Shown one piece after another: positions 9,353-18,994 of a DNA stretch of 64,000 nt. The stretch comes from SZUA-36 sp963704855 (GTDB lineage Bacteria; Pseudomonadota; Gammaproteobacteria; Xanthomonadales; SZUA-36). Under the pieces are notes generated by a model. It ran no database searches and was not told where the DNA came from. It worked only from the letters and a program-made list of their open reading frames with translations. Position 1 is the first letter of the stretch; every line of letters starts with the position of its first letter. The translations under genes were made by a program, and so were the position numbers. The stretch is from positions 186,001-250,000 of the forward strand of contig CAVPHY010000028.1 of assembly GCA_963704855.1 (NCBI GenBank), given 5' to 3'.

Positions 9353-10864
9353 ATGGCCACAGTAATTCATCAAAACGACCTCATCGAAAGCGTAGCGGAT
9401 GCGCTGCAGTACATTTCCTACTATCACCCGGTTGATTTTATCCAGGCCCTGAACGAGGCCTATGAAAAGGAGGCCAACCCTGCCGCGAAAGACGCGATGG
9501 CGCAGATCCTGATCAATTCGCGTATGTGCGCCATGGGTCACCGGCCGATCTGCCAGGATACGGGTATTGTCACGGCCTTTTTGAATGTCGGTATGGATGT
9601 ACAGTGGCAGGGTGACATGAGCGTGACCGACATGGTTAACGAGGGTGTCAGACGCGCCTATATGAACCCGGACAACATGCTGCGCGCTTCGATCCTCGCA
9701 GACCCCGATGGCGCCCGTAAAAACACCGGTGACAACACACCCTGCGTGGTCCATTACCAGATCGTCCCGGGTGACAAGCTCGAGGTGCACGTCGCCGCCA
9801 AGGGTGGCGGCTCCGAGGCAAAATCCAAATTTGCGATGCTCAACCCATCCGACTCCCTGGTGGACTGGGTGTTGAAAATGGTACCCGTCATGGGCGCCGG
9901 CTGGTGCCCGCCCGGTATGCTGGGTATCGGTATCGGTGGTACGGCTGAAAAAGCCATGATCATGGCCAAGGAGGCCTTGCTTGATCCGATCGATATCCAC
10001 GAGTTGAAAGAGAAGGGTGCGACGAACCGCGCAGAAGAATTGCGTCTGGAGCTGTATGAGCGCATCAACGCGCTGGGCATCGGTGCGCAGGGCCTGGGCG
10101 GCCTGACAACGGTGCTCGATGTCAAGGTGAAAGACTTCCCGACGCACGCGGCGAACAAGGCCATTGCCATGATTCCGAACTGCGCGGCGACGCGGCATAC
10201 GCATTTCGTGCTGGATGGTTCCGGTCCCGCCCGCTTGAAAGCACCCAGCCTGGAAGACTGGCCCGAGGTGACACGTGAAGTTGGTGACAACGTCAGACGG
10301 GTCAACCTCGATACGGTGACACGCGAGGAGATCAAGGAATGGAAGCCCGGTGATACCCTGTTGCTGAACGGCAAGATGCTGACCGGCCGCGATGCGGCGC
10401 ACAAGAAGATGGTCGACATGATGGCCGCAGGCGAAAAATTGCCCGTTGATCTGACCGGGCGTTTCATTTATTACGTTGGCCCGGTCGACCCGGTGCGTGA
10501 CGAGGTGGTCGGCCCTGCTGGCCCTACAACCGCCACCCGCATGGATAAATTCACCCGCACGATGCTAGAGAAAACCGGCCTGATGGGTATGGTCGGCAAG
10601 GCCGAGCGCGGCCCGGAAGCGATCGAAGCCATCCGTGATAACAAGGCGGTCTACCTGATGGCCGTTGGCGGTGCGGCCTACCTGGTGGCGCAGGCTATCA
10701 AGTCCTCAAAAGTGCTGGGCTTCCCGGAACTGGGTATGGAGGCGATCTACGAGTTCGAGGTAGAGGATATGCCGGTGACCGTAGCGGTGGACGTCAATGG
10801 TGAATCCGTGCACAAATCGGGTCCGCAGATATGGAAGCAAAAGATAGAACTGAGGAATATCTAG
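9353..10864 (+). CDS. class I fumarate hydratase (iron-sulfur, single-chain)
   Basis: A 503-residue enzyme matching single-chain class I fumarases, which hydrate fumarate to malate in the TCA cycle with a labile [4Fe-4S] cluster. The N-terminal alpha-like half contains RPICQDTGIV with the first cluster Cys, GGGSEAKSKF and GWCPPGMLGIGIGGT. A central PNCAATRHTHF segment follows. The beta-like half has GPAGPTTATRMD and GGAAYLVAQAI. ATG 9353 is preceded by GGGG about nine bases upstream and is preferred over the TTG at 9329. The gene is followed by a strong bidirectional terminator. Confidence 0.93.
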   Translation: MATVIHQNDLIESVADALQYISYYHPVDFIQALNEAYEKEANPAAKDAMAQILINSRMCAMGHRPICQDTGIVTAFLNVGMDVQWQGDMSVTDMVNEGVRRAYMNPDNMLRASILADPDGARKNTGDNTPCVVHYQIVPGDKLEVHVAAKGGGSEAKSKFAMLNPSDSLVDWVLKMVPVMGAGWCPPGMLGIGIGGTAEKAMIMAKEALLDPIDIHELKEKGATNRAEELRLELYERINALGIGAQGLGGLTTVLDVKVKDFPTHAANKAIAMIPNCAATRHTHFVLDGSGPARLKAPSLEDWPEVTREVGDNVRRVNLDTVTREEIKEWKPGDTLLLNGKMLTGRDAAHKKMVDMMAAGEKLPVDLTGRFIYYVGPVDPVRDEVVGPAGPTTATRMDKFTRTMLEKTGLMGMVGKAERGPEAIEAIRDNKAVYLMAVGGAAYLVAQAIKSSKVLGFPELGMEAIYEFEVEDMPVTVAVDVNGESVHKSGPQIWKQKIELRNI

Positions 10865-10914
10865 TTCGGATATTTTCAGTGTCACGATGTTTGAATGAAG
10901 TCTGTTCCTGTTAA

Positions 10915-10945
10915 AAACAACCCCGCTTTTTACGGCGGGGTTATT
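10915..10945. terminator. bidirectional rho-independent terminator
   Basis: An 8-bp GC-rich stem (AACCCCGC / GCGGGGTT) with an 8-base loop, flanked by A-rich sequence on the left and T-rich on the right. It sits between the converging fumarase gene and the glycine-rich gene, and could terminate both. Confidence 0.88.
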
Positions 10946-10951
10946 CATTAA

Positions 10952-12010
10952 CTACCTTGTCTTAAGTTTAGAACGTTTTCTAAAGGCCATAATACCGAGC
11001 AGACCGATAAACAATCCCAGGCCCCAAGGCGTCAACATGGGCACGGGTCTGAACTCGACAACACTTATTTGCGTGATGTTGACGGAACCATCGGCTAAAA
11101 AGTTGGCATCGGTCAGAGTTGTTCCATCTGTGTTGGCCTGGTTGGTCCCTCCGTTGTAACTGAAGGCGGCCCGGGGACCATCCGTGATGTCATAACCGGC
11201 TTTGACATCTGCGCCCTGGTAGCCACCGCCACCGCCACCCATGGAAAAAAAGGAGGCAGCTCCGCCTCCGCCAAACCCACCATGCGAAACGGCGTCACCG
11301 TAGGATGCAGTGCCCCCAACAGCGCCGTTCAAAAAACTGGCTCCTCCAGTGGACACATATCCATTGGCTCCGTCAAAATTGAATCCACCACCTGCACTAC
11401 CTCCGTAACATAGTGGGTCATTGACATCAGCACATCCGTCGTAAGGCAAAACGATTGCCGCTACCGTGGGGTTTCCGGTAGATGACGATCCTCCTGGCTT
11501 GGGGCGATCCACATAGTTCCCGTTGCCATCCCCCCCGGCACCTCCGGCAGCAACTATCAAGGGGGTATTCCCAGGTTGCAGAACCACAAACGAACCGCCA
11601 CCACCACCACAACCTTCCCAGGCTGAACTAGGGGGTGTTCCCGGAGATGGTAATCCTTGCTGGCCGACCACCACTGTCAGGACGTCACCTGCAGTAAGGC
11701 TAAATTCACCACTCATCGCAGCACCTGTCCCAAAGAGTTGACCAGGCTGCTGACCACCAGTGGCACCGGTGGTTTCAATTCGATAGATCCCTGTTGCGGG
11801 TACCGTCCATTCCTGGTAACCCTGGGTGTTCACAGTGACCTGTCCGTCCAGGCTCGTCGCGGAATACGCCGCATTGACGTCGCTCTGGAGCGGGCCATAT
11901 CGGCCGGTGGCTCCGGCATTGGTAAATGAATAGGAGGTTTGGGCCTGGATTTCAGCAGATCCCAGCGCTAAAAGTAGAATCGCAGATAGGTATATCGGGA
12001 TATTCTTCAT
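10952..12010 (-). CDS. glycine-rich secreted protein with IPTL-CTERM-like sorting tail
   Basis: 352 residues. A signal peptide (LSAILLLALGSAEIQA) is followed by a glycine-rich body (GGGGSFVV, AGGAGGDGNG, GGGGAASFF, GGGGGGYQG), resembling the glycine-rich beta-sandwich found in some adhesins and receptor ectodomains. The C-terminus has VPMLTPWG, then a single membrane helix and RKR. This is the layout of the IPTL-CTERM group of PEP-CTERM-like sorting signals, recognised by an exosortase-type enzyme. A surface or extracellular role is inferred. The gene shares the terminator with fumarase. Confidence 0.78.
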   Translation of the reverse strand: MKNIPIYLSAILLLALGSAEIQAQTSYSFTNAGATGRYGPLQSDVNAAYSATSLDGQVTVNTQGYQEWTVPATGIYRIETTGATGGQQPGQLFGTGAAMSGEFSLTAGDVLTVVVGQQGLPSPGTPPSSAWEGCGGGGGSFVVLQPGNTPLIVAAGGAGGDGNGNYVDRPKPGGSSSTGNPTVAAIVLPYDGCADVNDPLCYGGSAGGGFNFDGANGYVSTGGASFLNGAVGGTASYGDAVSHGGFGGGGAASFFSMGGGGGGYQGADVKAGYDITDGPRAAFSYNGGTNQANTDGTTLTDANFLADGSVNITQISVVEFRPVPMLTPWGLGLFIGLLGIMAFRKRSKLKTR

Positions 12011-12395
12011 AGTCTTTGAGGTGCCTTTGCAGAGTTTATTGCTATATTTGGTGGATATTACCTGTTACTCATGACCTTCTTTTTAGGTACAGAGTAGCTC
12101 ACAAGGCTTACATATAGTGAGTTGAGAAGTGTTGATCCAAATCAAGTACTAATGGCTTTTGCACGAAAATAATCAGGACCAGGTTAAGCTGTTGAATTAA
12201 ATTAGAAACGGGGTCGATCCGTGCTGCGGATTGCCGCGGTGATGTCCATGTCGAACCGGTGCAAAAGATCGACTGGCGGAGTGTGTCGCGGCGCAGGATG
12301 GCGTAAAAAGTCCTTGATATGTATGATTGATCAACGCACTTGCCGGTTCCCGGTTAATTGAATGATATGGCCATGAAGGAGTTTGCCCCCGGTCC
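12011..12395. other. intergenic region, no intact gene seen
   Basis: About 385 bases between the glycine-rich gene's 5' end and the DUF2339 remnant. The left part is AT-rich and should hold the promoter of the glycine-rich gene. The last 50 bases resemble the leader of the DUF2339 gene at 13165 (shared 'gttcccggt ... aaggagtt' pattern), consistent with an old local duplication. No coding frame of interest was found. Confidence 0.5.
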
Positions 12396-12645
12396 ATGTA
12401 CCTTGCTTATGCCATTATCGGTTTGATTGTCGGCATATCGATTGCCGAATCGTTTGGTCATTTTGGTTTTGGCGCCCTTGCCAAGGTTTTTTAGTGGATC
12501 CATTTATTCCTTCACTAAAGTCAATTTCGGGCCGTCAACCCAACATGTCCGCCGCCTGGTGGCGGAGCACCTGCACAAACCGGGCAATACCCTGGAGGCG
12601 ACGGGCAGCGCTGACGGGGGCGAACGGGCGTCAGACGGCCCCTAA
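12396..12645 (+). pseudogene. decayed N-terminal copy of the DUF2339 membrane protein
   Basis: From ATG 12396 the first 32 codons closely match the start of the gene at 13165. Compare IAESFGHFGFGA here with IAESLGHFGFSA there, both preceded by a GLI-x-GI hydrophobic stretch. The frame stops at 12492-12494. A second frame continues as a short basic/polar tail to 12645 without further clear homology. I read this as a truncated, frameshifted remnant of a duplicated DUF2339 gene. A dedicated small membrane protein of 32 residues is possible but less likely. Confidence 0.65.
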
Positions 12646-12704
12646 GAGCAGTCTGTGCCTGCCGCCAAACTAAAGACGATAAGTCAGGACTTCAGGGTGC
12701 CCGC

Positions 12705-12929
12705 TCAGTAACCGCGCTTGTAGACGATCTTCTTGGTCCCGCCACCGCAGGTTCCAACCACTTTACCGTCCACTTCGGCATCCTTGTCCACGATTGTCGT
12801 GGTAAACGACTTCACACCGTTAGCGGTGATCTTGGCATCTATTTCGGCTTTGAGTTCGGCACAGTCCTTTTGGGCCAGGGCGGGTGTGGCTACAATCACG
12901 AGCAAAAAACACAGGGCAAACTTGCGCAT
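12705..12929 (-). CDS. small secreted DUF1161-family protein
   Basis: 74 residues: a signal peptide (MRKFALCFLLVIVATPALA), then a compact domain with KDCAELKAEID, a central VVG strand, the pattern GTCGGGTKKIVY and a final RGY. This matches the DUF1161 family of small periplasmic proteins; its two cysteines probably form a disulfide. Function is unknown. It lies between the decayed and the full DUF2339 loci on the opposite strand. Confidence 0.8.
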   Translation of the reverse strand: MRKFALCFLLVIVATPALAQKDCAELKAEIDAKITANGVKSFTTTIVDKDAEVDGKVVGTCGGGTKKIVYKRGY

Positions 12930-13164
12930 CTATCAACTCCAAAATAGCGTCGGGATTGACGCATAGCCATAGTACGCTCTCCACAATCCCCGACTCAATA
13001 GCAATTATACAAAAATTTAACAAATAACTGGTTGGCGGGACAGCGTTGTGCTCCCTGCTCAGGCCAAACATGGTGCATTGAATCTTTGAAAGGTAATATG
13101 CAGGGAGGGTTTTTCGTTTTTCAATACCGTTCCCGGTGCTGATGCCGAAGGAGTTGGCCTGAAT

Positions 13165-15927
13165 ATGTATATCGTCTTCGCAATTGCCGGTCTGATCGCC
13201 GGTATCTTTATTGCCGAATCGTTGGGTCATTTTGGTTTTAGCGCATTCACCGGGGCTGTCTTTGGTATCGTCCTGGCCCGTTTGATAAAGCTCGATCGGC
13301 GCCTGCGTCAACTCGAGTCATCCGGCCAAAGAACGGCCATCCAACCCGCGTCGGCATGGGGTAAGTCCTCTGCCGCTGTCGCGACCGTGACACCGGAACC
13401 CGAGCCTGGTCTGGAGAGTTCCGAAGCCGAGGCGGAGAGTGCCACGCCCTGGGACAGTGGCCCGTCAGGTGAAGAGATTTTCCGGCAAAGTCGTGAGGAC
13501 GAATCGCAGACCACCCGGGCTGATGATCGTGGCCGGGGAGAACCTTCCGCCGAATTGGGACCCTCGCTGCTGCAGACAATTACCGGCAAGGTTTCCGACT
13601 GGTTTACCAGCGGTAATGTTCCGGTCAAGGTCGGTGTGATCATTTCGTTTATCGGGGTGGCGTTTTTACTCAAGTACGCGGTGGATCGCAGGCTGGTGGT
13701 TATCTCGCTCGAGTTCCGTCTGCTGGCGGTGGCTGCCGCCGGTATCGCGATGCTGGCTGGTCGGCTGGCGTCTGCGTAATAAGAAACAGGTGTATGCGCT
13801 CAGTCTGCAGGGCGGTGGCATCGGGATTTTATTCCTGACCGTGTTTGCCGCGCTGCGCTTATGGCAGTTGTTGCCTCCGACGCTTTCATTTGTCCTGCTG
13901 GTCGCGTTGACCGTCTGCACTGGTGCCATTGGCGGTGCTGCAGAACTCGAGATCGCTCGCCATCCTCGGTGTCGTGGGTGGTTTTTTGGCGCCGATATTG
14001 ACCTCGACAGGACAGGGTAGCCATGTTGTCCTGTTCAGCTATTACCTGGTATTAAACGTCGCGATTCTCGGCATCGCCTGGTTCCGCGCCTGGCGTAGTC
14101 TGAACCTGGTGGGTTGGGTTTTTACCTTCGTCATCGGTAGCCTGTGGGGATATCAATACTATAAACCTGAATTACTTGTCAGCACGCAGCCCTTCCTGGT
14201 GCTGTATTTCCTTTTTTACCAGGTGATCGCGATCCTGTTTGCCTTGCGTCAACCGCCCGAGCGGCTGGGTTATGTCGATGTGGCGCTGGTGTTTGGTACA
14301 CCGGTTGTCGGTTTTGCCCTGCAGGCCGCACTGGTGCACGGTATCGAGTACGCACTGGCATATAGCGCTGCCATACTGGCTGCTTTCTATACGTTAACCA
14401 CCCTTTGGCTGTGGCGCAGCAAGGGTGAAAGCTTACGACTGCTGATCGAATCGTATACCGCCCTTGCAGTGGGTTTTGCCACCATCGCCATTCCGCTGGC
14501 CTTTGATGCACGCTGGACCTCCGCTGCCTGGGCGATCGAGGGCGCGGCACTCGTCTGGGTGGGGGTACGCCAGAAGCGGCAACTGGCCAAACTCGCTGGC
14601 ACGCTACTGATCGGTTTGAGTGGACTGGCGTTTTTAGATGACGGTTGGCAGCGCGATGCAGGTTTACCGGTATTGAATGGCAATGTGCTGGGTGGAATGT
14701 TGATCAGTATCAGTGCCCTGTTTGCTTCGCGAAGGTTGGAAGCAAAAGATGATTCATTGTTTGCATCTGCTTTCAAATTGGCGTCCATACTGCTTTTTAC
14801 CTGGGGCGCACTCTGGTGGCTCGGCACCGGTTGGATGGAGATCAACGACCGCGTGCCACACCGCGATTCATCCGGTCAACAATACAGCAATCACATTGCC
14901 CTGCTATTCCTGTCGTTGAGCACGGCCGTTGCTGCGTGGTTGGGCCGTCAGCGTCCGTGGCAGAAGATGCGCCTGGCGACCCTCGTGTACCCGCTTTTGC
15001 TCGCACCCGCCGCGCTGATTTATATAGGAAATTACGGGCACCTGCTGTTCAATCTGGGCTGGCTGAACTGGCCGCTGGCTGCGGCCGTGGTGGTTTGCCT
15101 GCTTTGGGTGCTGGATGAACACAAGGAAAAACTGGGCGGTGTCTGGCACTTCGGTTCACTGTTGTTGTTGACTATCCTGTTCGCGTTCGAGGCATCGTGG
15201 TGGACGGAACATTTTGTCTCTCGCGCCTGGGGTCTGGCCGTCGCGGTTTCCGTTCCCGGTTTAATGGCCATGCTGGTAGGGCGGTTTACCAAGCGGCCTG
15301 CATGGCCGGTTCCGGCGCATCCGGGCATCTACCAGGCAGCGAGTGTATTCCTGGTCAGCAGCCAGGTTGTTCTGTTGACCCTGTTGATGATTGCAGACCC
15401 CGGCAAACCGACGCCTTTACCCTACATCCCGTTGCTGAACCCGTATGACCTGGCGATGTTGTTCTCGATGCTGACGGTCACACGCATCCTGCCGGTTTGG
15501 AACAAGTCCCCGGTAAAGGTTTCCGGGCAATCATCGGTTGTGATCCTGCCGCTGGAAAAAGTACTGTTGGCTGCCGCGTTCTTTGTCATGACCACGTGTG
15601 CACTGGTGCGTGGTGTCCATCATTACACCGGTGTTGCCCTGGAACGGGGACGCCCTGTTCGAGAGTGTCATCGTGCAGACATCGCTGTCGGTTTACTGGG
15701 GCTTGCTGGGTTTTTCCGGCATGATCTGGGGTGCGCGCCGTTCAATTCGTTTGCTGTGGATGACCGGTGTATTATTCATGGCCCTGGTGGTGATCAAGCT
15801 GTTCATTGTTGATCTTGGTAATACCGGCACCGTCGCACGTATCATCTCCTTCATCGCGATTGGCGGTCTGTTGCTCGTCGTCGGCTATTTCGCCCCGGCG
15901 CCGCCGAGGGCTGATAAAACCGAGTAG
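13165..15927 (+). pseudogene. DUF2339 polytopic membrane protein, interrupted by three frameshifts
   Basis: Read across frames this is one ~920-residue protein: an N-terminal helix, a charged linker (residues ~50-140) and then about twenty or more hydrophobic segments, the DUF2339 pattern. Typical family text such as GWRLRNKKQVYALSLQGGG and LAVLQNSRSLAILG spans the breaks. The pieces are 13165-13779, ~13763-14020, 13923-15812 and ~15598-15927. Each break is repaired by dropping one base, near 13762, 13928 and 15639. The protein text stays conserved on both sides, so the breaks are recent or artefactual. Function is unknown; the family is envelope-associated. Start ATG 13165 aligns with the remnant at 12396. 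Confidence 0.8.
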
Positions 15928-15972
15928 CTCCGAGAGCTTGGCAGTAGATTTCGGCAATTTTTGTATGTTTTT

Positions 15973-16498
15973 TGATGGCTTCGATTCAGACGGTGCGCTC
16001 AACAGCCCGGGTGGGCTTTACTGCCCGGGCTTATCCGGCCCTACGGGCTACCCTCAGCCAGGATTCCGCCTGATTGGGACCGGTCTGAAGGTGCATACAT
16101 GCACCTTCGGCTCTCGATTTTCATCCCTGACATAGTTTTTAAGAGATGGGCGCCCCTGGCGAAACCCCGTCTTCGGCGGATAAATGGGCAGTGAGTACCA
16201 CCCGGCCTCTTGAGCTCTTCAGCTAAATGGCGTGCACCCTGGTTCAGACACGGTGGACGGTTGTGGTCTGGGCGAACTGAGAAGCGCCGAGTAGCCGGAC
16301 GGGTTAGGGGCGATCGGGCGGGATGCCCGATCGAGGCCGCCCAGAACAGGAAGTTCTGTGAGGCCGGTCCCGTTAAGACCCGGCCGGCTGCGAGGGTAGT
16401 CCCGGATCGAGATCCGGGACCGCTGGCCCGAGAGCACAGACCGCAACCGTCCGCCGTGTCATTGCACCTTCACGACTTCGTAAGCACCATCTGTTTCT
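15973..16498 (+). repeat. dispersed repeat, copy 1 (with internal palindromic insertion)
   Basis: Begins TGATGGCTTCGATTCAGAC and ends near CACGACTTCG...ATCTGT. The same ~320-base sequence recurs at 61258-61581 with many substitutions. Copy 1 carries about 180 extra bases (roughly 16249-16428). These sit inside a 23-bp imperfect inverted repeat (16247-16269 / 16438-16460) that contains smaller hairpins at 16311-16333 and 16399-16420. No open frame is conserved between copies. It follows the DUF2339 stop by about 45 bases. Confidence 0.82.
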
Positions 16499-16592
16499 GA
16501 AGGGTAACCACGCATTGGTGAATACAACGTTGCTGGTATTCATATTTAGCCTCTGTTTGAGGCGATGCTTTCTGAAACCAGTTGATCCTGAT

Positions 16593-17003
16593 TCAGTGCG
16601 GATATTCGCTGAATTCGGGCAGTTCCATCCCATCGCAGGACCAGTCGGCTCGTGAACCAGTAAAAATTCGTGCCTGCGGCTTCATTTCCGGTTGCGTATC
16701 GAGCGAACCGGAGGGGATAAATACCATGCCGAGTGCCTCGATGAAGCGCGGTACGCGACCGCCGCACTGGCTGCAGAAGGTGTTGGTGAAGCGCTCGGCT
16801 TCGGGTAGTTTGTAGGATTTGATTAAATCCTCGCCGCTTTCCCAATGCAGTGTACCCATCAGGAAAAGGTTGCTGGCGTGGCCGGTGCCCGAGGCCTTGC
16901 GGCAGCGTTTGCAATGGCAGTGATAGAAGCGCGATTCCTCGCCGGTGGCGGTGTAGCGGACTTCTCCGCAAAGGCAACTGCCTGATAGTGAAGATGATTT
17001 CAT
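16593..17003 (-). CDS. GFA-family zinc protein (CENP-V/GFA domain)
   Basis: 136 residues with the complete cysteine set of the GFA fold: SGSCLCGEVRY, FYHCHCKRCRKASG and TFCSQCGG. These bind structural and catalytic zinc. The family includes glutathione-dependent formaldehyde-activating enzymes, but most members are uncharacterised. ATG 17003 fits the family start. It lies 27 bases downstream of the M20 amidohydrolase stop on the same strand, so the two may share a transcript. Confidence 0.88.
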   Translation of the reverse strand: MKSSSLSGSCLCGEVRYTATGEESRFYHCHCKRCRKASGTGHASNLFLMGTLHWESGEDLIKSYKLPEAERFTNTFCSQCGGRVPRFIEALGMVFIPSGSLDTQPEMKPQARIFTGSRADWSCDGMELPEFSEYPH

Positions 17004-17030
17004 AGGTCCCTGTCTCCTGACGGTGTGTTC

Positions 17031-18467
17031 TTACTGTTTGAGGCGATAATCAAGTGCCGGTGCGCGGTCACCAAGCAATGGAGCGTATTTGAAATTCTCA
17101 CCGCGTTGCCTGATCAGTTCGGCGCGCGCCTGTTCTGCCAGTTCAGGGTTCTCGAAAAAGTCCGCAGCCGTCAGTGCCATGGTTTTAGCTGCCAGTTGCA
17201 ATCCCTTGATACCAATATTAGTGCCGCCGGCGGCGATCGCCTGCCAACTGTGCGCCGGGGTTCCGGGCACCCAGGTGGCGGTGGTGAATTCAGCGGTTGG
17301 AACAATCCAGCTGATATCACCCACATCCGTAGACCCCATGCTGATATCTGTATCAATCTCAAGCACTGTATTTTCTGTACCAAGCTTGTATTGGGGCTCG
17401 GTCAGTGTTTGATAGATGGTCTCAGCGTACGCCTGCTCCTCTTTGTTGTAGGTGATGCCGCCGAGCGCCTCCATGTTTTTTTGCATCAGGCCGGCGATCA
17501 GTTGGTTGGGTAACAGGCTGAGGTTGCCGTGCATGATTTCCCAGTCGATGACGGTGCCGGTGCCGGCGGCAGCGCCACTGGCAGCGGCTTCGACGCGCTC
17601 CCAAATTTTCCTCACCATGTCGGCGTCCGGGTTACGCAGGTAGTAGTAAACCTGGGCGAAGTCGGGCACCACGTTGGGGGCTTCACCGCCGGAGGTAATG
17701 ACATAGTGAATACGCGTTTCCTGCGGAACATGTTCGCGCATCAGGTTCATCATGAAGTTGAAAGCCTCGACACCGTCGAGCGCCGAGCGGGCTTTTTCCG
17801 GTGCCCCGGCAGCGTGCGCGGAAACACCCCTGAAATTGAACCGTGCCGAGCGGTTCGCCAGCGTGGGTGTCGCTGTGGCCCGGTTGACATCACCCGGGTG
17901 CCAGGACAAAACGGCATCCACGTCATCAAACAGGCCTTCGCGGACCATGTAAACTTTGCCCGAACCACCTTCCTCTGCGGGTGTGCCGTAAACACGTATC
18001 GTGCCCTTGATTTTATTCCCGGCAAGCCATTGTTTGATGGCGATGGCGGCACTGACTGATGCGGTGCCAAACAGGTGATGCCCGCAGGCCTGACCGCCAG
18101 CCTTTCCGGGTATCTCTTCGCGCAGTGGCGAAGCAGTCTGGGTGATACCGGGCAGGGCGTCAAACTCTGCCAGTACCGCGATGACAGGTTTGCCTGAACC
18201 TGCCTCGGCGATGAAGGCGGTCGGTATACCGGCAACGCCGTGCTTTACCTGGAAGCCTTCTTTCGCCAGGGTTTCCTGTAACAGGGCCGTGCTTTGTTCC
18301 TCGAGAAACCCAAGTTCGGCGAACTCCCAGATATTCAGCGCGATCTCCCTATCCTGTTCATAGCGGTCGTCAATAGTGGTAACCATTGCTTCACGTGACT
18401 GACCAAAAACCAGTGCCGGGGAAAACAGGATCAATGCAAAAAAAACTGAAGGTCGAAATCGAAGCAT
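17031..18467 (-). CDS. secreted M20-family amidohydrolase (AbgB-like)
   Basis: 478 residues with a signal peptide (FFALILFSPALVFGQ). The domain matches the M20D/AbgB branch: AVLAEFDALPG, GGQACGHHLFG with a metal-binding His, and PAEEGGSGK with the catalytic/metal Glu pair, followed by a dimerisation insert starting SARFNFRGVSAHAAG. Relatives hydrolyse amide bonds in p-aminobenzoyl-glutamate or N-acyl amino acids. The signal peptide suggests periplasmic action here. The specific substrate is not deducible. Confidence 0.88.
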   Translation of the reverse strand: MLRFRPSVFFALILFSPALVFGQSREAMVTTIDDRYEQDREIALNIWEFAELGFLEEQSTALLQETLAKEGFQVKHGVAGIPTAFIAEAGSGKPVIAVLAEFDALPGITQTASPLREEIPGKAGGQACGHHLFGTASVSAAIAIKQWLAGNKIKGTIRVYGTPAEEGGSGKVYMVREGLFDDVDAVLSWHPGDVNRATATPTLANRSARFNFRGVSAHAAGAPEKARSALDGVEAFNFMMNLMREHVPQETRIHYVITSGGEAPNVVPDFAQVYYYLRNPDADMVRKIWERVEAAASGAAAGTGTVIDWEIMHGNLSLLPNQLIAGLMQKNMEALGGITYNKEEQAYAETIYQTLTEPQYKLGTENTVLEIDTDISMGSTDVGDISWIVPTAEFTTATWVPGTPAHSWQAIAAGGTNIGIKGLQLAAKTMALTAADFFENPELAEQARAELIRQRGENFKYAPLLGDRAPALDYRLKQ

Positions 18468-18541
18468 GGTAATTACCCTTGTTTGCTTATTATGCTAAGA
18501 AGTAAGCTTGGCACATTGATCGTTGATTGGCGACTTTTCCG

Positions 18542-18994
18542 ATGAACAAAAGACACTTTACCTTTAAATTGATCCTGACACTAACGACGCTTCTGGGGCT
18601 GTTGGCGTCCAGCCATGCCCTGGCAGCCAATCGTTACCGGGTTTACACCGAGTTCTCTCACCTGGGCGAATTGATCGCTAAGCCCATGATGGAAGTTGAA
18701 GAGGGTGAGACCGTAGCGGGTGAATATTCGGCACAAGGCTGGGGTCAATACACGATTACGCTGTTGGTTCGGCCCGCCGCAGATGGCCAGGTGTATGTTT
18801 CGCTGCAGTTCACCTCCGGAAAAATAGACATCCAGCCCAACCTGCTGACCGAAATCGGGAAACCGCGATCGGCCACCATCGACAAGGTTCAACTTAATCT
18901 GCTGGTGGAGTTAATTGTTGAAGACAAAGCACTTGCGCAGGGCATTTATTCGTATCCTGTTTGCCATTGGCTGACCGACTCAGCTTGCCGGTAA
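18542..18994 (+). CDS. hypothetical secreted protein
   Basis: 150 residues from ATG 18542, with an N-terminal signal peptide (LTLTTLLGLLASSHALA) and a predicted all-beta body (TITLLVRPAADGQVYVSLQF, VQLNLLVELIVED). Two cysteines near the C-terminus (PVCHWLTDSACR) may pair. I do not recognise a family. The TTG at 18527 would add five residues and is less likely. It overlaps the 3' end of the converging UbiB-like gene by 15 bases. Confidence 0.6.
   Translation: MNKRHFTFKLILTLTTLLGLLASSHALAANRYRVYTEFSHLGELIAKPMMEVEEGETVAGEYSAQGWGQYTITLLVRPAADGQVYVSLQFTSGKIDIQPNLLTEIGKPRSATIDKVQLNLLVELIVEDKALAQGIYSYPVCHWLTDSACR

Noticed and set aside
9275..10402. Long open frame antisense to fumarase
   Set aside because: Low-complexity shadow frame with no family pattern; fumarase is unambiguous on the plus strand.
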